DNA from: an uncultured Oscillospiraceae bacterium
GTDB taxonomy: Bacteria > Bacillota > Clostridia > Oscillospirales > Oscillospiraceae
Reading direction: 5' to 3'
Length of the DNA: 64,000 nt
Assembly: GCA_947588605.1 (NCBI GenBank)
Contig: CANPYK010000003.1
Span: 55,419-119,418 of the forward strand
How positions within the stretch are numbered: position 1 is the first letter of the stretch; every line of letters starts with the position of its first letter. Below are positions 19,160-29,668 of this stretch, in pieces. Below the pieces are notes generated by a model that saw only the letters and a list, made by a program, of their open reading frames with translations, had not been told where the DNA came from and did no database searches. Position numbers and translations under genes: made by a program.

Positions 19160-19361
19160 GCGCGAGCCGGCGGTAACGTCGGCTCGTGCCTGTCGAAAAA
19201 GGCCGTTGGCCTTTTCCGACAAAGGGGAACGTGCGGAAGATTCCGCGTGAATTCTGCGGAATTCACGCAAAATCTTCCTGCTGTCACGCTGCGCGCGCCG
19301 CAAGCGGCACACTTGCGTGACAAAAGGAATTTTTTCCGACGTACATGCCGCCGGAAAAAAT
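19160..19361 (+). repeat. Structured intergenic repeat, copy A (five inverted repeats)
   Basis: Located between msmK and araA. In order: a hairpin with arms 19160-19169 and 19180-19189; stem 1 (TGTCG plus AAAAGGCC with partner, one A-C mismatch, 19191-19221); conserved AGGGGAACGTGCG; stem 2 (19235-19278) with apex GAATTC-TGCG-GAATTC; stem 3 closed by GTCACGC/GCGTGAC (19283-19321); and stem 4, perfect ATTTTTTCCG/CGGAAAAAAT (19329-19338 with 19352-19361). Copies B and C share the constant parts but have different stem sequences that still pair. No ORF is conserved. It would be transcribed as part of the msmK-araA message. Confidence 0.8.
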
Positions 19362-19398
19362 GCTCGACATGAGTTTACATAACAAAGGAGCACAGCGT

Positions 19399-20880
19399 AT
19401 GGATATGAAAGCAAAGGAATTTTGGTTCCTGGTGGGAAGCCAGTTCCTCTATGGGCCCGAGGTGCTGGACACCGTGGCCCAGCGCGCCGCCGAGATGGCG
19501 GCGTGGTGGAACGAGAGCGGCAAGCTCCCCTGCAAGGTGGTCTACAAGGGCACTGTCAAGACCGACGGGGAGATCACAAAGGCCATGAAGGACGCCAACG
19601 CCGATGATGCCTGCGCCGGCATCATCACCTGGTGCCACACCTTCTCCCCCAGCAAGATGTGGATCCACGGCTTTGACCTCCTCCAAAAGCCCTACTGCCA
19701 CCTGGCGACCCAATATAACCGCAACATCCCCAACCTCGAGATCGACATGGACTTCATGAATCTGAACCAGGCCGCCCACGGCGACCGGGAGCACGGCTTC
19801 ATCGGCGCCCGGATGCGCCTTCCCCGGAAGATCGTCGCCGGCTACTGGCAGGACGAGCCCGTTCTCAATGAGCTTGCCGCCTGGATGCGCTCCGCCGTCG
19901 GCGTGGCCTTCTCCCGGGAGCTGAAGATCATCCGCTTCGGCGACAACATGCGCGAGGTCGCCGTCACCGAGGGCGACAAGGTGGAGACGCACATCAAGCT
20001 GGGCTGGCAGGTGGACTACTGGCCCGTGGGGCACCTTGTGGAGACCATGGACGCCGTCACGGACGCCGAGATCGACGACAAAATGGCCGAGTATCGCGCC
20101 CGCTATGACTTTGACACCGACGACATCGCCACCGTCCGCTATCAGGCGCGGGAGGAGGTCGCCATGCGGAAGATCCTGGAGCGGGAGGGCGCCTGCGCGT
20201 TCTCCAATAACTTCCAGGACCTCTACGGCATGGAGCAGTTGCCCGGCCTCGCCACTCAGAACATGATGGCCGACGGCTGCGGCTACGGCGGCGAGGGCGA
20301 CTGGAAGACGGCCGCCATGACCGCCATCATGAAGAAGATGGCCGAGGGGCTTGAGGGCGGCACCCTCTTCATGGAGGACTACACCTACGACTTAGAGCCC
20401 GGTAAGGAGGTCTCCCTGGGCGCCCACATGCTGGAGGTCTGCCCCTCCATCGCCGCGCAGAGGCCGAAGATCCAGGTCCATCCCTTGGGCATCGGCGACC
20501 GCCAGCCCCCCGCGCGCCTGGTCTTCGAGGGCAAGGCCGGCCCCGGCATCGTCGCCACGCTCATCGACATGGGCGGGCGGCTGCGCCTCCTCGTTCAGGA
20601 CATCGAGGTCATCAAGCCCATCCTGGAGATGCCCAACCTTCCCGTGGCGCGGGTCATGTGGAAGGCCCAGCCCGACCTTCTCACCGGCGTAAAGTGCTGG
20701 ATCCTGGCCGGCGGGGCGCACCACACGGTGCTCTCCACCGCCGTCACCGCCCAGATGATGATCGACTGGGCGCGGATGATGGAGATCGAGTGCGTCCACA
20801 TCAGCGCCAACACCACCCCCGAGGCGCTGGAGCGGGAGCTTTTCTACAACGACATCGCCTGGAAGCTCAAGAACATTTGA
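19399..20880 (+). CDS. araA: L-arabinose isomerase
   Basis: Converts L-arabinose to L-ribulose, the first catabolic step after the hydrolases, in the cytoplasm with Mn2+. The 493 residues match the family. The metal/catalytic segments are visible: GGEGDWKTAAM (Glu), FMEDYTYDLEPG (Glu), LGAHMLEVCPSI (His) and the C-terminal HHTVLS (His). ATG 19399 follows AAAGGAG by about 10 nt; the upstream in-frame ATGs lie inside or just after the structured repeat and lack ribosome sites. It heads the run araA, GH93-like, araB, araD, tkt, tkt, tal. Confidence 0.97.
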   Translation: MDMKAKEFWFLVGSQFLYGPEVLDTVAQRAAEMAAWWNESGKLPCKVVYKGTVKTDGEITKAMKDANADDACAGIITWCHTFSPSKMWIHGFDLLQKPYCHLATQYNRNIPNLEIDMDFMNLNQAAHGDREHGFIGARMRLPRKIVAGYWQDEPVLNELAAWMRSAVGVAFSRELKIIRFGDNMREVAVTEGDKVETHIKLGWQVDYWPVGHLVETMDAVTDAEIDDKMAEYRARYDFDTDDIATVRYQAREEVAMRKILEREGACAFSNNFQDLYGMEQLPGLATQNMMADGCGYGGEGDWKTAAMTAIMKKMAEGLEGGTLFMEDYTYDLEPGKEVSLGAHMLEVCPSIAAQRPKIQVHPLGIGDRQPPARLVFEGKAGPGIVATLIDMGGRLRLLVQDIEVIKPILEMPNLPVARVMWKAQPDLLTGVKCWILAGGAHHTVLSTAVTAQMMIDWARMMEIECVHISANTTPEALERELFYNDIAWKLKNI

Positions 20881-20900
20881 TCGGCAGGGGAGGAACACAT

Positions 20901-22058
20901 ATGCCCATCAGACTGCACAAGGACTTCGCCGGCGTGGTCTACTCCCCCCGCCGGGAGGAGGTCTACGGCAACGGCGGCGGCGTCCTCTACCCCCGCCCCA
21001 TCGAGCTCCACCACGCCGGGGAGGACAACGGCCTCATTCTCGCCGCCTTCGACCACTACACCGTCAAGGAGCCCCCGGTGACCCCCATCTACGCCAGCCG
21101 GGACGGCGGCAAGACCTGGGAATTCTACTCCCAGGTGGAGGACACGAAAAACGGCTACGGCCTCCGGTTCCAGCCGGTGCTCCTGGAGCTGGACCGGGAC
21201 TGCGGCGACCTGCCCGCCGGCACCATCGTCTTCTCCGCCAACTCCATCCCCCTCACCTTTGAGGTCACGGAGCTCCTCTTCTTCATAAGCCGCGACCACG
21301 GCAAGACCTGGGAGTACCGCTCCACCATCTGCGCCGGCGGCCCCCCGGTGGAGCAGAACTGGGACCATCTCGGTCCCGTTTGGGAGCCCTTCATCTACCT
21401 CAACGCTCGGGGGGATATCACCGTCATCTACACCGACGAGCGGCCCCACACCAACCGCCTTTTAAACCAGACCCTGGCCCTCCAGGTGTCCCAGGACGGC
21501 GGGAAGACCTGGGGCGAGGAGAAATTCGTCACCGCCGTCCCCGACGGCTTCCAGCGCCCCGGCATGGCCATCGTCACGCGCCTGCCCAACGGCAAATTCT
21601 TCGTCTGCTACGAGGTGGTGAACTTCAAGGAGTCCATGTTCCCGCCCTGCGAGGTGCGCTTCAAGCTCTCCGACGACGGCGTGGACTGGGGCGACCCCGC
21701 CGAGCTCGGTACCGTGGCCCAGACCGCCGACGGCTTCTTCCTGGGGAGCATGCCCTACTGCATCTGGATCCCCCAGGGCGGCCCCAACGGGACCGTCATC
21801 CTCTCCAGCAAAAAGGACTCCGGCCCCGTGGGCCTGCGGGACCCCGGCTGGTTCCTGGTGAACTATAACCTCGCCGAGGGCCCCTGGGAGAAGCTTCCCA
21901 TGCTGGTCACCTACGACTCCCGGATGCACCAGGCCGGCTGGAGCATGGGTATGTGTACCGTGGAAAACGGCACGAAGCTCCTCCAGCTGTGCCCCTCTCA
22001 GATGGACACGAGAATGCTCCAGATCTCCTACGGTCTGGGGGACATTCTGGAAGACTGA
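20901..22058 (+). CDS. Sialidase-fold exo-glycosidase, probable GH93 exo-arabinanase
   Basis: 385-residue six-bladed propeller protein with three Asp-box motifs ([24 protein letters not shown]). No signal peptide, so cytoplasmic. The sialidase Arg triad is not obvious. In an arabinan locus, the best-fitting family with this fold is GH93 exo-alpha-1,5-L-arabinanase, which releases arabinobiose; this is inference from fold, size and context. Candidate acidic residues occur in WEPFIYLN and [12 protein letters not shown] 20901 follows GGGGAGGA by about 7 nt. The gene lies between araA and araB, which ties it to arabinose use. Confidence 0.65.
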   Translation: MPIRLHKDFAGVVYSPRREEVYGNGGGVLYPRPIELHHAGEDNGLILAAFDHYTVKEPPVTPIYASRDGGKTWEFYSQVEDTKNGYGLRFQPVLLELDRDCGDLPAGTIVFSANSIPLTFEVTELLFFISRDHGKTWEYRSTICAGGPPVEQNWDHLGPVWEPFIYLNARGDITVIYTDERPHTNRLLNQTLALQVSQDGGKTWGEEKFVTAVPDGFQRPGMAIVTRLPNGKFFVCYEVVNFKESMFPPCEVRFKLSDDGVDWGDPAELGTVAQTADGFFLGSMPYCIWIPQGGPNGTVILSSKKDSGPVGLRDPGWFLVNYNLAEGPWEKLPMLVTYDSRMHQAGWSMGMCTVENGTKLLQLCPSQMDTRMLQISYGLGDILED

Positions 22059-22077
22059 TACACGAAAAGGAGATTTC

Positions 22078-23649
<1,572 letters not shown>

Positions 23650-23650
23650 A

Positions 23651-24346
23651 ATGCTGGAAGAACTGAAAGAGCTCGTCTGCAAGGCCAATCTGGAGCTGCC
23701 CAAGCACGGCCTTGTCACCTTCACCTGGGGCAACGTCTCCGGCATCGACCGGGAGCGGGGCCTTGTGGTCATCAAGCCCTCCGGGGTGGACTACGACGGC
23801 ATGACCGCCGAGGACATGGTGGTCGTGGACCTCAACGGCAACAGGGTGGAGGGCAAATGGAAGCCCTCCTCGGACACCGCCACCCATGTGGCGCTCTATA
23901 AGGCGTTCCCCGCCCTCGGCGGCGTGGTGCACACCCACTCCCGCTGGGCTACGTCCTTCGCCCAGGCCGGACGGGGCATCCCGCCCTTCGGCACCACCCA
24001 GGGCGACTACTTCTACGGGGAGATCCCCTGCACCCGGAAGATGACCCCCGCCGAGATCGCCGGCGAGTATGAGCTGGAGACGGGCAACGTCATCATCGAG
24101 ACCTTCGTCAAGAACGACATCGCCCCGGCGGACATCCCGGCGGTGCTGGTCCACTCCCATGGCCCCTTCGCCTGGGGCACGGACCCCATGAACGCCGTCC
24201 ACAACGCCGTGGTGCTGGAGGAGGTGGCCTTCATGGCCTTCCACGCCATGGCCCTCACCCCCGGCCTGCCCCCCATGCAGCAGGAGCTGCTGGACAAACA
24301 TTACCTCCGTAAGCACGGCGCCAACGCCTATTACGGCCAGAATTAA
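23651..24346 (+). CDS. araD: L-ribulose-5-phosphate 4-epimerase
   Basis: Zinc-dependent class II aldolase-fold epimerase producing D-xylulose 5-phosphate. The 231-residue length matches AraD. Zn ligands are seen in VVHTHSRWA and in [22 protein letters not shown] is the N-terminal substrate loop. ATG 23651 follows GGAGG in the end of the kinase gene, so the two are probably translated together. The transketolase subunit gene follows 16 bp later, matching the flow of X5P into the non-oxidative pentose phosphate pathway. Confidence 0.96.
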   Translation: MLEELKELVCKANLELPKHGLVTFTWGNVSGIDRERGLVVIKPSGVDYDGMTAEDMVVVDLNGNRVEGKWKPSSDTATHVALYKAFPALGGVVHTHSRWATSFAQAGRGIPPFGTTQGDYFYGEIPCTRKMTPAEIAGEYELETGNVIIETFVKNDIAPADIPAVLVHSHGPFAWGTDPMNAVHNAVVLEEVAFMAFHAMALTPGLPPMQQELLDKHYLRKHGANAYYGQN

Positions 24347-24362
24347 GGAGGAGATCGACCAC

Positions 24363-25205
24363 ATGACAGACGCTGAAAGAAAGGACCTTCAGATCAAAGC
24401 CACAAAGGTCCGCATGGGCGTGGTGGAGAGCACCCACGCCGCCAAGGCGGGACACCCCGGCGGCTCCCTGTCCGCCGCGGACATGTTCACCTACCTCTAC
24501 TTCAAGGAGCTGCGGGTGGACCCCGCCAACCCCAAGGACCCCGACCGTGACCGCTTCGTCCTCTCCAAGGGCCACACCGCCCCGGGCCTCTACTCGGCCC
24601 TGGCCCTCCGGGGCTTCTTCCCCTGGGAGGACCTCCTGACCCTGCGCCAGATCGGCAGCCACCTTCAGGGCCACCCCAACATGAACTACACCCCCGGCGT
24701 CGACATGTCCACCGGCTCTTTGGGCCAGGGCGTCAGCTGCGCCGCCGGCATGGCCAAGGCCGCGAAGTACCTGGGCAAGGACTGCCGGGTCTATACGCTT
24801 CTCGGCGACGGCGAGATCGAGGAGGGCGAGGTCTGGGAGGCGTTCATGTTCGCCGCCAACTATAAGCTCGACAACTTCTGCGCCATCATCGACAAGAACG
24901 GCCTCCAGATCGACGGCCCCACAAAGGATGTCATGGACTCCGGCGACATCGCCGCCAAGCTCCGGGCCTTCGGCTTCGAGGTGGCGGAGATCAACGGCCA
25001 CTGCTTCGACGAGATCGAGGCGGCCTTCCAGAAGGCCAGGGAGACGAAGGGCAAGCCCTTCGGCATCGTGATGCACACCGTCAAGGGCCTGGGCGTCAGC
25101 TACATGACCAACAGCGTGGAGTGGCACGGCAAGGCGCCCAACGACGCCGAGTACGAGATCGCCATGAACGAGCTCAACGCAAAGCTTAAGGAATTGGAGG
25201 CGTAA
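24363..25205 (+). CDS. tktA: Transketolase, N-terminal (TPP-binding) subunit
   Basis: First half of a split transketolase, 280 residues. It carries GHPGGSLSAADM and the thiamine diphosphate/metal motif GDGEIEEGEVWEA...NYKLDN. It joins the product of the next gene to form the active centre at the dimer interface. ATG 24363 follows AAGGAGGAG by 8 nt. It uses X5P made by AraD. Split transketolases are common in Clostridia. Three bp separate it from the second subunit gene. Confidence 0.95.
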   Translation: MTDAERKDLQIKATKVRMGVVESTHAAKAGHPGGSLSAADMFTYLYFKELRVDPANPKDPDRDRFVLSKGHTAPGLYSALALRGFFPWEDLLTLRQIGSHLQGHPNMNYTPGVDMSTGSLGQGVSCAAGMAKAAKYLGKDCRVYTLLGDGEIEEGEVWEAFMFAANYKLDNFCAIIDKNGLQIDGPTKDVMDSGDIAAKLRAFGFEVAEINGHCFDEIEAAFQKARETKGKPFGIVMHTVKGLGVSYMTNSVEWHGKAPNDAEYEIAMNELNAKLKELEA

Positions 25206-25208
25206 ACA

Positions 25209-26147
25209 ATGGCAGACGTGAAAAAAATGGCGACCCGCGACGCCTACGGCGCGGCCCTGGCCGAGCTGGGCGAGGAAAAATCAGACCTCGTGGTCTTTGA
25301 GGCCGACCTGGCCGCCGCCACCAAGACCGGCGTCTTCCGCAAGAAATTCCCCGACCGCCACTTTGAGTGCGGCATCGCCGAGGGCAATATGATGGCCGTG
25401 GCCGCCGGCGCGGCGTCCATGGGGCTCGTGCCCTTCGCCAGCTCCTTCGCCATGTTCGCCGCCGGCCGCGCCTTCGAGCAGGTGCGCAACTCCATCGGCT
25501 ACCCCCACCTCAACGTGAAGATCGGCGCCACCCACGGCGGCATCAGCGTGGGCGAGGACGGCGCTTCCCACCAGTGCTGTGAGGACTTCGCCCTCATGCG
25601 CTCCATCCCCGGCATGGTCGTCCTGTGCCCCTCCGACGCCGTGGAGGCCCGGGCCGCCGTCCGCGCCGCCTACGAGCACCAGGGCCCCGTGTACCTCCGC
25701 TTCGGAAGGCTGGCCATCCCCGTCTTCCATGACGAGAACGATTTCCACTTCGAGATCGGCAAGGGCGAGACGCTCGCCGAGGGCGACGACATCGCCATCA
25801 TCGCCACGGGCCTCATGGTCTATGAGGCGCTGGAGGCCGCCAAGGCCCTGGAGGCCGAGGGCATCCACGCCCGGGTCATCAACCTGTGCACCGTCAAGCC
25901 CCTGGACACCGAGCTCGTCCTGAAGGCCGCCCGCGAGTGCGGCAAGATCGTCACCGCCGAGGAGCACAGCGTCATCGGGGGTCTCGGCGAGGCCGTCTGC
26001 GCCGCCGTGGCCGAGTCCGGCATCCCCTGCAAGGTGAAAAGGGTGGGCGTCAACGACGTGTTCGGCCACTCCGGCCCCGCCGTGCCGCTGCTCAAGGAGT
26101 TCGGCCTCTCCGCCGAGAACATCGCCAAGGTGGCCAAAGAGCTGTAA
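25209..26147 (+). CDS. tktB: Transketolase, C-terminal subunit
   Basis: Second half of the split enzyme, 312 residues, with the pyrimidine-binding domain (FECGIAEGNMMAVAAG, a catalytic-Glu type segment) and the C-terminal transketolase domain (about 185-312, including EEHSVIGGLGEAV). ATG 25209 is preceded by TTGGAGGCG at the end of the first subunit gene. The tight spacing suggests one-to-one production. It is followed by a small REP-like palindrome and then transaldolase. Confidence 0.95.
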   Translation: MADVKKMATRDAYGAALAELGEEKSDLVVFEADLAAATKTGVFRKKFPDRHFECGIAEGNMMAVAAGAASMGLVPFASSFAMFAAGRAFEQVRNSIGYPHLNVKIGATHGGISVGEDGASHQCCEDFALMRSIPGMVVLCPSDAVEARAAVRAAYEHQGPVYLRFGRLAIPVFHDENDFHFEIGKGETLAEGDDIAIIATGLMVYEALEAAKALEAEGIHARVINLCTVKPLDTELVLKAARECGKIVTAEEHSVIGGLGEAVCAAVAESGIPCKVKRVGVNDVFGHSGPAVPLLKEFGLSAENIAKVAKEL

Positions 26148-26159
26148 GACCCCGCGCAA

Positions 26160-26184
26160 GGGCGGGTCTGGGACCCGCCCCTAC
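26160..26184 (-). repeat. GTAG-headed REP-like palindrome
   Basis: GGGCGGGTC and GACCCGCCC arms with CTAC directly after on the + strand, so GTAG heads it on the minus strand. It lies within the ara operon, between tktB and tal. It is one of about 18 such palindromes in the window. Confidence 0.7.
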
Positions 26185-26220
26185 AACAATACCCACAACT
26201 AATCAAGGAGGAATGTACCC

Positions 26221-26874
26221 ATGAAACTCTTCATCGACACCGCCAACGTGGAGGACATCCGCAAGGCCAACGACCTGGGCGTCATCTGCGGCGTCACCAC
26301 CAACCCCAGCCTCATCGCCAAGGAGGGCCGCGACTTCAACGAGGTCATCCGTGAGATCACCTCCATCGTGGACGGGCCCATCTCCGGCGAGGTCAAGGCC
26401 ACCACCACCAAGGCCGAGGATATGATCCGCGAAGGCCGCGAGATCGCCGCCATCCATCCCAACATGGTGGTCAAGATCCCCATGACCGCGGAAGGCCTCA
26501 AGGCCGTCAAGGTCCTCCATGCCGAGGGCATCAAGACCAACGTCACCCTGGTCTTCACCGCCAACCAGGCGCTCCTGGCCGCCCGCGCCGGCGCCACCTA
26601 CGTCAGCCCCTTCCTGGGCCGCCTGGACGACATCTCCACCGTCGGCGTGGACCTCATCGAGGACATCGTCACCATCTTCGATAACTACGGCTTCGACACG
26701 GAGATCATCTGCGCCTCCGTCCGCAACCCCATCCACGTCACCCAGTGCGCCCTGGCCGGCGCCCACATCGCCACCGTCCCCTACAGCGTCATCGAGCAAA
26801 TGCTCCACCACCCCCTCACCGACGCCGGCATCGAGAAGTTCAAAAAGGACTACATCGCCGTCTTCGGCGAGTAA
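26221..26874 (+). CDS. tal: Transaldolase (small FSA/TalC type)
   Basis: Transfers a dihydroxyacetone unit in the non-oxidative pentose phosphate pathway. The 217 residues fit the short TalC/fructose-6-phosphate aldolase-like class. Landmarks: [29 protein letters not shown] and the Schiff-base lysine segment [17 protein letters not shown] 26221 has AAGGAGGAATGTACCC just before it. It is the last gene of the arabinose run and is followed by a strong terminator. Confidence 0.95.
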   Translation: MKLFIDTANVEDIRKANDLGVICGVTTNPSLIAKEGRDFNEVIREITSIVDGPISGEVKATTTKAEDMIREGREIAAIHPNMVVKIPMTAEGLKAVKVLHAEGIKTNVTLVFTANQALLAARAGATYVSPFLGRLDDISTVGVDLIEDIVTIFDNYGFDTEIICASVRNPIHVTQCALAGAHIATVPYSVIEQMLHHPLTDAGIEKFKKDYIAVFGE

Positions 26875-26892
26875 TCGCCGATCCGCCCCCCA

Positions 26893-26920
26893 CTCCCCGC
26901 CAACAGGCGGGGAGTTTTTT
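26893..26920 (+). terminator. Intrinsic terminator of the arabinose operon
   Basis: CTCCCCGCC-AACA-GGCGGGGAG, a perfect 9-bp stem with a tetraloop, followed by TTTTTT. It lies 19 bp after the tal stop. Confidence 0.92.
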
Positions 26921-26948
26921 GCCGCCCCCCAATTCCCGGATAACCCGT

Positions 26949-26977
26949 ATTATACCACAAATTAAGTAATTTGTCAA
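26949..26977 (-). promoter_or_regulatory. Orphan perfect-consensus promoter, copy 1, antisense to tal
   Basis: On the minus strand TTGACA (26977-26972), 17 nt, TATAAT (26954-26949), with an ACAAATTA/TAATTTGT inverted repeat over the spacer. It points leftward into the 3' end of tal, where no minus-strand gene exists. A near-identical sequence of about 60 bp occurs at 36486-36540. Confidence 0.7.
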
Positions 26978-27282
26978 GTATTATTTAGCAAATCAGAAAT
27001 ATTTTAACCTCCCCCACGGGGGAGGTGCCGAGCGCAGCGAGGCGGAAGGGCCCGCGCGGCGGGACAAAAGGTTTGCGGCTTCGCCGCATTTTTTTGATTC
27101 CCCACCCGCCCCTACGGCGTTTATCGGGGGCGGTCCGAAACCCGCAACGCGGGTCGCCGGGGACGGCGACCCATACGGCGTTGATTGGATGCAATCTAAA
27201 CTGTAGGGGCGGGTTCCAAACCCGCCCATCCTTCGTCCCCCGTTCCCCCCGGCTCCAGGCATCCCGGCCCTCAAGCCCGCTC
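26978..27282. repeat. Intergenic palindrome island 1
   Basis: No gene is supported. It holds an inverted CCTCCCCC/GGGGGAGG repeat joined to a GCCGAGCGCAGCGAGGC segment (27008-27045), a GCGGC/GCCGC hairpin near 27075, a GGGTCGCCG/CGGCGACCC palindrome (27151-27172) and a GTAG-headed GGGCGGGTT/AACCCGCCC palindrome (27203-27227). The short ORFs here come from palindromic DNA and are not conserved between islands. Confidence 0.75.
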
Positions 27283-27311
27283 TTGAATCTTCTCCCGACC
27301 CGTGCTATAAT
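27283..27311 (+). promoter_or_regulatory. Sigma-A promoter of ppk
   Basis: TTGAAT (27283-27288), 17 nt, TATAAT (27306-27311). The leader to ATG 27356 is about 38 nt. Confidence 0.8.
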
Positions 27312-27355
27312 ACCGGTAGCCAACCAAAAAAATCCTGACAGGGGATGGGACAAAG

Positions 27356-29608
27356 ATGGACGAGAAGGTTTTTGACAGCGCGGAGGCCGGGGTGTTTGCC
27401 AACCGGGAGCTGAGCTGGCTGCAATTCAACGAGCGCGTGCTGGAGGAGGCGGCGGATGAGGGGAACCCGTTGGGGGAGAGGCTCAACTTCCTCTCCATCT
27501 TCCAGTCGAATCTGGACGAGTTCTACATGGTCCGGGTGGGCACGCTGCTGGACACCCTCAAGAAGGGCGTCACCGACGACAAGACGGGCCTCACCTCCGC
27601 CCAGCAGATCCGCGCGATTTTGAACCGCACCGGGGAGCTGCTGGAGCGCCGGGACGCCATTTTCCGGGACCTCTTTGTGGCGCTCCACGACTACGGCGTG
27701 GAGCTGACGCGCTTTGTGAGCCTCCAGGACAAGGCCCGGGCGTACCTGGAGAAATATTTCCTCTCCGACGTCCTGCCGGTGCTGTCGCCCCAGGTCATCG
27801 GCCGGAAGCAGCCCTTCCCCTTCCTGAAAAACAAGGCCACCTACGCCGTGGCCAAGCTCACCTCCCGGAAGGACGGGGAGGTGAGCCTGGGCGTGGTGCC
27901 CTGCGGCGACGGGGGTCTGCGGCGGCTGGTGCCCCTGCCCGGGGAGGGCCTTCGGTTCGTGCTGATGGAGGACCTCATCCGCCATTTCCTGCCCAAGGTC
28001 TTTGAGCGCTACCGGGTGGAGGGCACGGTCCTCATCCGCCTTGTGCGCAACGCGGACATCGACGTGGACGAGCCCGGCACCGACGCGGACTTCCAGTCCG
28101 CCGAGGATTACCGCAAGTCCATGGAGAAGCTGGTCCGCTCCCGCACCCGCCGGGAGCCGGTGCGCCTGGACTTCAGCGGCCGCCTGGACGACGACATCCG
28201 TTCCGTCCTCCGCCGGTATCTGGGCCTGTCCAAGCGCCACATGTTCCAGAGCTCCATCCCCCTGGACCTGAGCTTTGTGGGCTTTCTCCGGGACGTCCTC
28301 CGGGACAAGACGGAGCTCTTCTACCCCCGCCGCGTCCCCCAGCCCAGCCCCCAGGTGGACGTCCACAAGCCCATCATCCCCCAGATCCGCGACCACGACA
28401 TCCTGCTCAGCTACCCCTACGAGTCCATCCGCCCCTTCCAGCACCTCCTCAACGAGGCCGGCCAGGACCCGCAGGTCGTCTCCGTCAAGATGACCCTCTA
28501 CCGCGTGGCCCACAACAGCAAGATCGTGGAGGCCCTGTGCGACGCCGCCGAGAACGGCAAGGAGGTCACCGTCCTCGTGGAGCTGCGGGCCCGCTTTGAC
28601 GAGGAGAACAACATCGGCTGGTCCCGGGTCCTGGAGCAGGCGGGCTGCCGGGTGATCTACGGCCTCGACAGGATGAAGGTCCACTCCAAGCTTCTGCTCA
28701 TCACCCGCCGGACCGAGGAGGGCATCGAGTACATCACCCAGGTGGGCACCGGCAACTACAACGAGGACACCGTCCGCCTCTACACCGACTACGCCCTCAT
28801 GACCGCCAGCCCCGCCATCGGCGCCGAGGCCGCCAGGGTCTTCAACTGCCTGAGCATGGGCGAGGTCATCGAGGATACCCACCACCTCCTGGTGGCGCCG
28901 GCGTGCCTCCGGACGCGGATCTTCGAGATGATCGACGGCCAGATCGCCGAGGCCCGCGCCGGCCGGGAGGCGTATCTGGGCTTCAAGCTCAACGGCCTCA
29001 CCGACAAGGGCCTCATCGAAAAGCTGGTGGAGGCCAGCCAGGCCGGGGTGCGGATCGACCTCCTGGTCCGGGGCATCTGCTGTCTCGTCTCCGGCATCCC
29101 CGGCGTCACGGACAACATCAGCGTCTACTCCATCGTGGGCCGCTTTCTGGAGCACGCCCGCGTCTACATCATCGGCGCGGGGGAGCGCCGGAGGGTCTAT
29201 ATCTCCTCGGCGGATTTCATGACCCGCAATACCCAGCGCCGGGTGGAGGTGGCCGCCCCCGTCTACGACCCCGCCATCCGCCGGCGCATCACGGATATGT
29301 TCTTTACCCAGCTTTCCGATACCGTCAAGCTCCGCCGCCAGACCCCGGACGGCGTGTACCTCCACGTGGAGCCCGAGGGCGAGCCCCTCAACTCCCAGGA
29401 GCTCTTCTACGCCCAGTCCTACGAGTCCGCTCAGCGCCCCGCCCCGACCCCGGAACCCGCGCCGGCCCCCGAACCCGCGCTTGAACCGGAACCCACCCCG
29501 ACCCCCGCGCCCCCCAAGCCCCCCGCCAAGCTCACCATCCAGCTCCCCAAACCCCGCAAAAAGGCCGTCAGGTCGCTGCTGGCAAGGGTGATGGGGAGGA
29601 AAAAATAG
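27356..29608 (+). CDS. ppk1: Polyphosphate kinase 1
   Basis: Reversibly makes inorganic polyphosphate from ATP by a phosphohistidine intermediate. Family order is visible: N-terminal domain (NRELSWLQFNERVLEEA), head domain, then two PLD-like catalytic domains. The phospho-acceptor His is in MKVHSKLLLI; GTGNYNEDT and the later RVYISSADFMTRN segment complete the site. The 750 residues exceed the usual 690-720 because of a Pro/Glu/Ala-rich tail (about 695-735) and a basic end. ATG 27356 follows GGGGATGGGA. It is a single-gene unit between repeat islands, with its own promoter. Confidence 0.96.
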   Translation: MDEKVFDSAEAGVFANRELSWLQFNERVLEEAADEGNPLGERLNFLSIFQSNLDEFYMVRVGTLLDTLKKGVTDDKTGLTSAQQIRAILNRTGELLERRDAIFRDLFVALHDYGVELTRFVSLQDKARAYLEKYFLSDVLPVLSPQVIGRKQPFPFLKNKATYAVAKLTSRKDGEVSLGVVPCGDGGLRRLVPLPGEGLRFVLMEDLIRHFLPKVFERYRVEGTVLIRLVRNADIDVDEPGTDADFQSAEDYRKSMEKLVRSRTRREPVRLDFSGRLDDDIRSVLRRYLGLSKRHMFQSSIPLDLSFVGFLRDVLRDKTELFYPRRVPQPSPQVDVHKPIIPQIRDHDILLSYPYESIRPFQHLLNEAGQDPQVVSVKMTLYRVAHNSKIVEALCDAAENGKEVTVLVELRARFDEENNIGWSRVLEQAGCRVIYGLDRMKVHSKLLLITRRTEEGIEYITQVGTGNYNEDTVRLYTDYALMTASPAIGAEAARVFNCLSMGEVIEDTHHLLVAPACLRTRIFEMIDGQIAEARAGREAYLGFKLNGLTDKGLIEKLVEASQAGVRIDLLVRGICCLVSGIPGVTDNISVYSIVGRFLEHARVYIIGAGERRRVYISSADFMTRNTQRRVEVAAPVYDPAIRRRITDMFFTQLSDTVKLRRQTPDGVYLHVEPEGEPLNSQELFYAQSYESAQRPAPTPEPAPAPEPALEPEPTPTPAPPKPPAKLTIQLPKPRKKAVRSLLARVMGRKK

Positions 29609-29628
29609 AAGCGGCGAAAAGAATGGAA

Positions 29629-29668
29629 AAAGCCCCCGCGAAAGGTCCAAAGACCTCGCGGGGGCTTT
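29629..29668. terminator. Bidirectional intrinsic terminator after ppk1
   Basis: AAAGCCCCCGCG (29629-29640) pairs perfectly with CGCGGGGGCTTT (29657-29668), with an inner AGGTC/GACCT stem. Only three T follow on the + strand. On the minus strand the stem is followed by TTTTT, so it may also stop leftward transcripts from the rimM-MIF operon. Confidence 0.75.

Noticed and set aside
19222..19361. Retron, group II intron or riboswitch as explanation of the structured repeat
   Set aside because: No reverse transcriptase is encoded nearby, no intron domain V-like hairpin was recognised, and the copies sit after unrelated genes, which does not fit a metabolite riboswitch.
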